Part shown: in pieces, positions 5,331 through 9,363 of the stretch
Position numbering within the stretch: position 1 is the first letter of the stretch
Layout of the letters: each line of letters begins with the position of its first letter
DNA from: an uncultured bacterium
GTDB taxonomy: Bacteria > Patescibacteriota > Patescibacteriia > UBA1558 > GWA2-36-10
Length of the DNA: 9,363 nt
Direction of reading: 5' to 3'
Assembly (NCBI GenBank): GCA_937870675.1
Contig: CALMZN010000081.1
Span: 1 to 9,363 of the forward strand
Made by a program: the position numbers and the translations under genes
Notes under the pieces: model-generated
What the model was told of the DNA's origin: nothing
The model's input: the letters and a program-made list of their open reading frames with translations, nothing else
Database searches by the model: none

Positions 5331-5942
5331 TTATGGTTTTGTTTTTGTTTTATTAAATTTTTGACGGAAGTAATAAAAAATTAAAACGAGAATCGCAATT
5401 ATTAAAATAATGTCCAATATTTCGCTATGTTTTCTGACTAAAGCCCAATTATCTCCCAAGGAATAGCCAGTATAAGCCAGTATTGAGTTCCAGAGGCCAG
5501 CACCCAAGGCGGTGTAGACAATAAATTTTCTTAATTTCATTTTGCCAGTGCCAGCCGGAATGGAAATCAAGTGTCTGACTACTGGAATAAAACGACTGAT
5601 AAAAATTGTTTTATCACCGAATTTATTAAAAAAATTTTCAGTTTTTACTAAATGATGTTCATTTAGCAAAAACCATTTACCATATTTAATTATCAAAGGA
5701 CGTCCACCATACAGACCAAGACCGTAGGAAAGCAGTGAACCAATAATACTGCCAATAGTACTGCTAATAATAATTAAGACAAAAGACATTTGTCCGGAAT
5801 GCCACAGGAAGCCAGCAAAAGGCATCACTGCTTCACTGGGCACGGGTAGTATCATGCTCTCCAAAATCATCAAAAATCCCAAACCATAATAAGAACCAGC
5901 CGAAATAATATTAGTAAAAAGACCAACCAAATACTCAAACAT
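5331..5942 (-). CDS. DedA/VTT-family membrane protein (203 aa)
   Basis: Integral membrane protein with the DedA signature. Near the N-terminus is ESMILPVPSEAVMPFAGFL (28-46), with the conserved E and P residues of the first re-entrant loop. The second half has FISRFIPVVRHLISIPAG (114-131), the F-x-R-x-x-P-x-x-R motif with Arg117 and Arg123, then AGLWNSILAYTGYSLG. The last hydrophobic helix is at about 175-192, and the tail is basic. Length matches the family. DedA proteins are inner-membrane transporters or flippases, some acting on lipid carriers such as undecaprenyl phosphate; which lipid applies here cannot be said. No clear ribosome-binding site before the ATG. It follows tRNA-Ser(GCT) by 47 bases on the same strand and may share its transcript. 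Confidence 0.93.
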   Translation of the reverse strand: MFEYLVGLFTNIISAGSYYGLGFLMILESMILPVPSEAVMPFAGFLWHSGQMSFVLIIISSTIGSIIGSLLSYGLGLYGGRPLIIKYGKWFLLNEHHLVKTENFFNKFGDKTIFISRFIPVVRHLISIPAGTGKMKLRKFIVYTALGAGLWNSILAYTGYSLGDNWALVRKHSEILDIILIIAILVLIFYYFRQKFNKTKTKP

Positions 5943-5989
5943 TTTTTATTTTTTTAATTTAAGCTAGTTTGTTCGACACTAAAAAGTGT

Positions 5990-6081
5990 TGGCGGAGAGG
6001 GAGGGATTCGAACCCTCGATCCAGTTTAACCCGGACAACATCTTAGCAGGATGCCCCTTTCAACCACTCAGGCACCTCTCC
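5990..6081 (-). tRNA. tRNA-Ser(GCT)
   Basis: GGAGAGG pairs with CCTCTCC, discriminator G and encoded CCA. The anticodon arm GCATC-CTGCTAA-GATGT gives anticodon GCT (AGC/AGU serine codons). The long variable arm (GTCCGGGTTAAACTGGAT) fits tRNA-Ser; the T arm has GGTTCGAATCC. A small hairpin ACACT-TTTT-AGTGT follows at 5989-5976 without a clear T-run. Confidence 0.97.
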
Positions 6082-6087
6082 ACATAT

Positions 6088-6128
6088 AAATCAGCTTATA
6101 TAGTAATATATTTTGCTGATTTTGGCAA
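6088..6128 (-). promoter_or_regulatory. Promoter of tRNA-Ser(GCT) within an inverted repeat
   Basis: On the minus strand TTGCCA (6128-6123), 17-base spacer, TACTAT (6105-6100), giving a start about 12 bases before the tRNA. An 8-bp dyad, AAATCAGC (6088-6095) and GCTGATTT (6115-6122), flanks the -10 box and could be an operator. The stretch 6129-6290 is AT-rich and shows nothing further. Confidence 0.6.
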
Positions 6129-6293
6129 CCCCATTTTTGACTAAGCAATTTACTGCGTGTAAATGAGTTTTTCTAACTATTTTGGCTAATATTAAGCAAA
6201 AAAATACCTTTTTAAAATAACTCAAAATATTTTAATGCTTTTTAATTTTTAATTACCACAAAGCATGCCCTTTAATTTTTTAACAAAATATGC

Positions 6294-6366
6294 TAAAATA
6301 ACAACATTGATCGTTTTGATCATATTTAATTTAATTACCAACACTTTCCGGCACAAACCAGAAAGT
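6294..6366 (+). promoter_or_regulatory. Promoter and leader of the secreted protein gene
   Basis: Extended -10 TGC-TAAAAT (TAAAAT at 6294-6299) with only a weak -35 (TTTAAT, 17-base spacer). The leader holds TGATC-GTTTT-GATCA (6308-6322) and ACTTTC/GAAAGT (6343-6348, 6361-6366). The second hairpin sits just before the AAAGGA ribosome-binding site. Confidence 0.45.
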
Positions 6367-6387
6367 ATAAAGAAAGGACAATAAAAA

Positions 6388-7125
6388 ATGCAGAACAAAA
6401 TTATAATCGCTAGCGTATTAGCTATAATTTTCGCTTTGGCTGGTCATAGCTATGCTGTGGGTCAAAACAGCAACAATAACACTGGCGTTCAAACAGAAAC
6501 TGCCAATCAAGGTGAAAACACCCAGCTAAAAACCCAAACCAACGAGCAAGTGCAAAACAGCACTACTACAAACAAAGTCAGCTCCAGCACTGAAGCCCAA
6601 ATTCAGCAAAGATTACAAGATGGAAGCGGAGATGGTGCTCAAGTCCAAAATCAAGGTGAAACAAACCAGCTCAAAAACAACCAAGCAACTAGCACTAGTA
6701 CAACTACTGCCCAACAAAGAAGAAGCCAGGTAGCCAATGCTGTGCAAGCAATGCTTCAAGTAGCTGATAGAAACAGTGGTATTGGCCAGCAAGTAAGAAC
6801 TATTGCGGAAATTCAGACGCAAAATCAAGAAAAATTGGAAACCAGCTTGCAAAAAGTCCAAAGCCGAAGCGGTTTTGCCAAATTTTTGGTAGGACCTAAT
6901 TATGGCGAAATAAAAAACGCCCAAAAAATATTGGAACAAAACAAAGAACAAATCAAACAATTAAACCAAGTTAAAAATCAACTTGCCAATCAAGGCGACG
7001 CGCAAACTTTAACAGAGCAAATTCAAACACTGGAACAAAACAATTTAGCAATTGAAAATTCCCTAAACTCTGCCAAAAAAGGATTTAGTTTGCTTGGTTG
7101 GGCTTTCAAATTATTTTCTAAATAA
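6388..7125 (+). CDS. Secreted Gln/Asn-rich coiled-coil protein of unknown function (245 aa)
   Basis: The N-terminus is a signal peptide (IIIASVLAIIFALAG core) with a signal peptidase I site after SYA (residue 23). Residues 24-115 are low-complexity, full of Gln, Asn, Thr and Ser, with the phrase NQGE-x-x-QLK repeated (near 40 and 88) and QVQN variants. Residues about 115-225 form helices with coiled-coil spacing, including VQAMLQVADRNSGIGQQVR and the EQNKEQIKQLNQVKNQ region. The C-terminal GFSLLGWAFKLF is hydrophobic, perhaps a membrane anchor. No cysteine is present. Similar exported helical proteins occur in CPR genomes, but I do not assign a family. The ribosome-binding site AAAGGA is 10 bases before the ATG. 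It is a single-gene transcript, ended by the hairpin at 7157. Confidence 0.85.
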   Translation: MQNKIIIASVLAIIFALAGHSYAVGQNSNNNTGVQTETANQGENTQLKTQTNEQVQNSTTTNKVSSSTEAQIQQRLQDGSGDGAQVQNQGETNQLKNNQATSTSTTTAQQRRSQVANAVQAMLQVADRNSGIGQQVRTIAEIQTQNQEKLETSLQKVQSRSGFAKFLVGPNYGEIKNAQKILEQNKEQIKQLNQVKNQLANQGDAQTLTEQIQTLEQNNLAIENSLNSAKKGFSLLGWAFKLFSK

Positions 7126-7156
7126 CAAAAAACCAGATAATTTAGCTAGCGCAAAC

Positions 7157-7187
7157 AAAAAAATATCGCAGTAGGCGATATTTTTTT
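7157..7187 (+). terminator. Terminator after the secreted protein gene
   Basis: Seven A plus TATCGC pair with GCGATA plus seven T around AGTAG. The symmetry allows termination in both directions. Confidence 0.88.
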
Positions 7188-7202
7188 GATTCTAAAAAGC
7201 AA

Positions 7203-7232
7203 TTGACACTCCTTGACCGACCATGATATATT
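7203..7232 (+). promoter_or_regulatory. Promoter of the interrupted DUF218-like gene
   Basis: Perfect -35 TTGACA, 18-base spacer, TATATT. The best -35/-10 pair in the window, 54 bases before the ATG. Confidence 0.65.
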
Positions 7233-7286
7233 ACATCGTTATCAATCAGAACCTACCAAAATCACATTTCCTATAGGGGGCAAATA

Positions 7287-7808
7287 ATGTCTGAAAAAAC
7301 CTGCCTGATTGTGCCTATGGCTCGCGATCTAGCTGATCAGGGCCGTAAACTTGGACCAGAGTCCTAGTGGCGCCTAGCCAAGGCCTATGGTGTATATATC
7401 AGAAAGCGCACTATAGGCCAGAATGTCCTGTTCATCTCTGGCGCTGGTATGGCCCCTAAGACAATTTTCCCTGGACAGACCATGGCCATGTTCTTCCTAC
7501 AACAGCAATACCTAAGTCAGCAAGGAGTGCCTGACAACTGTTTGCATTCCCCCATCAAGCCCCGCTGGGGTAGCCGAGCCGAGATGGAAGAGACCATACT
7601 CCATGCCAAAACTATCAAGGGAGAGATTGAAATCATCTTTGTCTCCAGCTGGTACCACATCCCCCGCCTGCGCTTGTTGCTCTGGCAATATCGTCGAAAA
7701 GGCGGATTGCCCAAAGCCACGATCAGGTTTGTGGCTAGCCGAGGACGCTTCATCAACGCTCTCAAGGAATCGCCAAAAGTTTTGGCGCAGTTTTTTGGGC
7801 TAGCGTGA
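7287..7808 (+). pseudogene. DUF218/YdcF-like gene interrupted by an in-frame TAG
   Basis: From the ATG at 7287, which follows the strong ribosome-binding site AGGGGG, the frame is one continuous DUF218-like protein of 173 codons except for TAG at codon 27 (7365-7367). Family-like features continue on both sides of it: CLIVPMARDL, then PES-stop-WRLAKAYG where the family's conserved S-x-x-R helix lies, LFISGAGM, a long helix before QQGVPDN, and IIFVSSWYHIPRLRLLLWQ, the conserved T/S-s-x-H-x-x-R motif. DUF218 proteins (YdcF, SanA, ElyC) are small alpha/beta proteins linked to envelope functions. The downstream ATG at 7449 would give 119 residues lacking the first strand and helix, so it is unlikely to be the real product. 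Codon use (CTG, GCC, CGC) is GC-richer than its neighbours, suggesting acquisition. Pseudogene, sequencing error or amber read-through are all possible. Confidence 0.75.
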
Positions 7809-7820
7809 GTCCTTGGGTGT

Positions 7821-7857
7821 GCGGCGGCGATCCGCGTGGATCGCCGCCGCCTTTTTT
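7821..7857 (+). terminator. Very strong intrinsic terminator
   Basis: GCGGCGGCGATCC pairs perfectly with GGATCGCCGCCGC (13 bp) around GCGT, followed by C and six T. It ends the DUF218-like transcript 12 bases after its stop and is the strongest hairpin in the window. Confidence 0.95.
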
Positions 7858-7872
7858 ATTTTCCGACTAATA

Positions 7873-7881
7873 TGTTATAAT
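7873..7881 (+). promoter_or_regulatory. Extended -10 promoter of the membrane protein gene
   Basis: TG-T-TATAAT, a perfect extended -10 box. No convincing -35 box, as the spacing falls in the T-run of the upstream terminator. Confidence 0.55.
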
Positions 7882-7885
7882 TTAT

Positions 7886-7932
7886 CCTGTGGCCTAGTCC
7901 CAAGGGCTCAACCCTGTGCGGGATTCCACGGA
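7886..7932 (+). ncRNA. Structured leader RNA of the membrane protein gene
   Basis: Three nested helices can be drawn. GTGG (7889-7892) pairs with CCAC (7926-7929), extendable with a bulge by CC/GG. TCCC (7898-7901) pairs with GGGA (7920-7923). AGGG (7903-7906) pairs with CCCT (7912-7915) around CTCAA. It is GC-rich within AT-rich DNA and ends 32 bases before the ATG. No known riboswitch is recognised. The transcription start would fall near the outer helix, which may shorten it. Confidence 0.4.
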
Positions 7933-7964
7933 ATAGCAAATTATATTGAATAAACACAACAAAT

Positions 7965-8561
7965 ATGGCAGAAGAAAAGAAAAAACCAACAGAAGTTGGG
8001 GAAGTTAGCGAACAAGACGGCAATTATGCCGATTATGGCCAAATTTTAGCTTCCTGGCAGTTCCCTGAACACGTAAAACACGAACGTAGCTTAAAATGGT
8101 ATGTCTTCTTTTTTCTAATACTGGCGACTATTATTTTTGTCTCAATTGTCGGACTAGACATCACTTTCTTTAGGATCGCTGGTGGACCATTTGCCCTGAC
8201 CATTGATAAGGGAAATTATTTATTTGTGATTTTGATTGTTTTGTTCCTGATATTATATTTTTACTATGAACGCAAAGAAATAGAAAATGTCAGCATATTT
8301 TTGACTGAAGATGGCGTGGTCATCAACAACAAATTGATTGAATATAATTCTTTGGATCATTTCTATCTTGTCTACTACCCACCCAAAATAAAAAACTTAT
8401 ACTTACAACCCAAAAACATACTGCGACCAGTGATTGTTGTGCCTTTGGAAAATGAAAATCCAATTGAGATCCGAGAAATTTTACTGCGCTACCTCCAAGA
8501 AAATCTAGAAAAGGAAGAAATGCCAGCCAGCGAGTCCTTATCAAAAGTTTTAAAATTATAA
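7965..8561 (+). CDS. Two-helix membrane protein of unknown function (198 aa)
   Basis: The N-terminal 40 residues are charged and hydrophilic (KKKPTEVGEVSEQDG), followed by ILASWQFPE. Two transmembrane helices lie at about 44-66 (WYVFFFLILATIIFVSIVGL) and 84-101 (NYLFVILIVLFLILYFYY), joined by a short loop. The C-terminal domain, about 108-182, has alternating strands (VSIFLTEDGVVINNKLIEY, LDHFYLVYYPP, PVIVVPL) and a final helix REILLRYLQENL, an order that resembles bacterial PH-like domains. The topology is probably both ends in the cytoplasm. I do not recognise a named family. No Shine-Dalgarno sequence is visible before the ATG; the leader is structured and the spacer is A-rich. It is the only gene between its promoter and the terminator at 8584. 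Confidence 0.85.
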   Translation: MAEEKKKPTEVGEVSEQDGNYADYGQILASWQFPEHVKHERSLKWYVFFFLILATIIFVSIVGLDITFFRIAGGPFALTIDKGNYLFVILIVLFLILYFYYERKEIENVSIFLTEDGVVINNKLIEYNSLDHFYLVYYPPKIKNLYLQPKNILRPVIVVPLENENPIEIREILLRYLQENLEKEEMPASESLSKVLKL

Positions 8562-8583
8562 TTACTAACACACCTTTCTTAAC

Positions 8584-8613
8584 AATAAGCTGAACCTCGC
8601 GTTCAGCTTATTT
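8584..8613 (+). terminator. Terminator between the membrane protein gene and recG
   Basis: AATAAGCTGAAC pairs perfectly with GTTCAGCTTATT (12 bp) around CTCGC. The T-rich end lies inside the stem and is short, so termination may be partial; recG starts 9 bases later and has no clear promoter of its own. Confidence 0.7.
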
Positions 8614-8621
8614 GGCCTAAT

Positions 8622-9363
8622 ATGGCAAAAAATTTTTTTTATCATACTCCTCTGGCTGAATTGCACGCTATCACTAGTAGTTTGCAACGAGATTTTAATA
8701 AACTGGAAATAAAAACTGTCGGCGATCTGCTGTGGTATTTCCCTTTTAGGTATGATGACTTGAGTGAAGTAAAAAAAATTAACGAATTGACTGATGATGA
8801 ATTGACTACTATCAAAGTAACTGTCTTAAAAATACGCTCTTTCCGCTCTTGGAAAAGAAAAATAATGATCACTGAAATTGTAGCTACTGATAATGATGCG
8901 CAACTGACAGCCACTTGGTTTAACCAAAAATTTGTCAGCCAAATATTAAAAATTGGCGATGAAATTTTTTTAAACGGCAAACTGCAAATGAAGGGCAACA
9001 AATATTTGATGTCCAACCCCAGCTATGAAAAAGTCAAAGACCGACCACTGCACAGCGCCCGCTTGGTGCCCAACTATCACCTCAGTGGGAAAATAACCCA
9101 AAAACAATTGCGTTTTGTGATTGATAAAGCGTTAAAAATCGCCCCTAGCGTCGAAGACCCCTTCCCAGTGGAAATATTAAACAGTGAAAAATATCCTTGG
9201 CTATTTGAAGCTCTGGAGCAAATTCATTTTCCCAGTGATTTGACCAACTTAGAAAAAGCCATCCAAAGATTAAAATTTCAAGAATTATTTTATCTACAAC
9301 TCAAATACCAGTTGGCCAAAAAAGATTACCAAAACAACCCCACTTACCAAATACCAACTGACA
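8622..9363 (+). CDS. recG: ATP-dependent DNA helicase RecG, N-terminal part
   Basis: 247 codons are visible and the frame runs off the right edge. The visible part is the RecG wedge region: the N-terminal helices with VGDLLWYFPFRYDDLS (about 35-50), then the OB-fold strands (TTIKVTVLKIRSF, LTATWFNQKF with FLNGKL). The linker LVPNYHLSGKITQKQLRFVI (about 144-163) corresponds to RecG's 'Y-P...gl....lr' segment. The helix EALEQIHFPSDLTNLEKA, followed by RLKFQELFYLQL, leads into the helicase core. The ATPase motifs lie beyond the edge. RecG binds stalled replication forks and Holliday junctions in the cytoplasm and drives fork regression. Full length would be near 680-700 residues. No ribosome-binding site is seen. 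Confidence 0.93.
   Translation, partial: MAKNFFYHTPLAELHAITSSLQRDFNKLEIKTVGDLLWYFPFRYDDLSEVKKINELTDDELTTIKVTVLKIRSFRSWKRKIMITEIVATDNDAQLTATWFNQKFVSQILKIGDEIFLNGKLQMKGNKYLMSNPSYEKVKDRPLHSARLVPNYHLSGKITQKQLRFVIDKALKIAPSVEDPFPVEILNSEKYPWLFEALEQIHFPSDLTNLEKAIQRLKFQELFYLQLKYQLAKKDYQNNPTYQIPTD

Noticed and set aside
7771..7796. Terminator-like CGCCAAAAGTTTTGGCG plus six T inside the DUF218-like gene
   Set aside because: Lies within conserved-looking coding sequence, and a far stronger terminator follows the stop codon.
8642..9016. Minus-strand frame opposite recG
   Set aside because: Shadow of a clearly conserved plus-strand gene.
1..9363. UGA=glycine recoding (Gracilibacteria/Absconditabacteria code)
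   Set aside because: No gene has an internal TGA, and TGA ends several genes at sensible positions, next to terminators or overlapping starts.
1..9363. CRISPR array, transposase or integrase genes
   Set aside because: No regularly spaced repeats and no recombinase motifs were seen in any frame.

Overview
The window looks like a piece of a small-genome, AT-rich bacterium of the Patescibacteria/CPR type, Parcubacteria-like. This is an inference. It rests on AT-rich housekeeping DNA, CCA-encoding tRNA genes scattered between unrelated genes, a GIY-YIG nuclease and DedA protein of the kind common in that group, and small secreted or membrane proteins without recognisable families. TGA ends five of the complete reading frames (two at the window's strongest ribosome-binding contexts) and never occurs inside a gene, so the standard bacterial code fits, not the UGA=Gly code of Gracilibacteria.

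Left part (1-4602, minus strand, read right to left): a compact peptide-modification (RiPP-like) locus. From a promoter near 4600 come a PP-loop ATP pyrophosphatase with an N-terminal zinc ribbon, a radical SAM/SPASM enzyme with a fused N-terminal RiPP-recognition (PqqD-like) region, and a class I methyltransferase. Then comes a 29-residue peptide gene with its own promoter, a 5' hairpin and a strong ribosome-binding site. It is closed by an intrinsic terminator. Beyond the terminator lie a 70-residue stand-alone PqqD-like protein and, overlapping it by ATGA, a second radical SAM/SPASM enzyme that runs off the left edge. The peptide is the obvious candidate substrate: the PqqD-like modules would bind it, the two radical SAM enzymes and the methyltransferase would modify it, and the PP-loop enzyme would activate a carboxylate or amide by adenylation. 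The product cannot be read from the sequence. The four genes right of the terminator are visibly richer in GC than the two left of it, so the locus may be a composite.

Middle (4660-6130, minus strand): a housekeeping stretch with tRNA-Ser(TGA), a GIY-YIG nuclease whose 3' end lies inside that tRNA, tRNA-Arg(GCG), a 20-bp copy of the tRNA-Arg 5' end beside small palindromes, a DedA-family membrane protein and tRNA-Ser(GCT).

Right part (6290-9363, plus strand): a Gln/Asn-rich secreted coiled-coil protein, a DUF218/YdcF-like gene interrupted by an in-frame TAG and ended by a very strong terminator, a two-helix membrane protein behind a structured leader, and the N-terminal part of RecG helicase running off the right edge.
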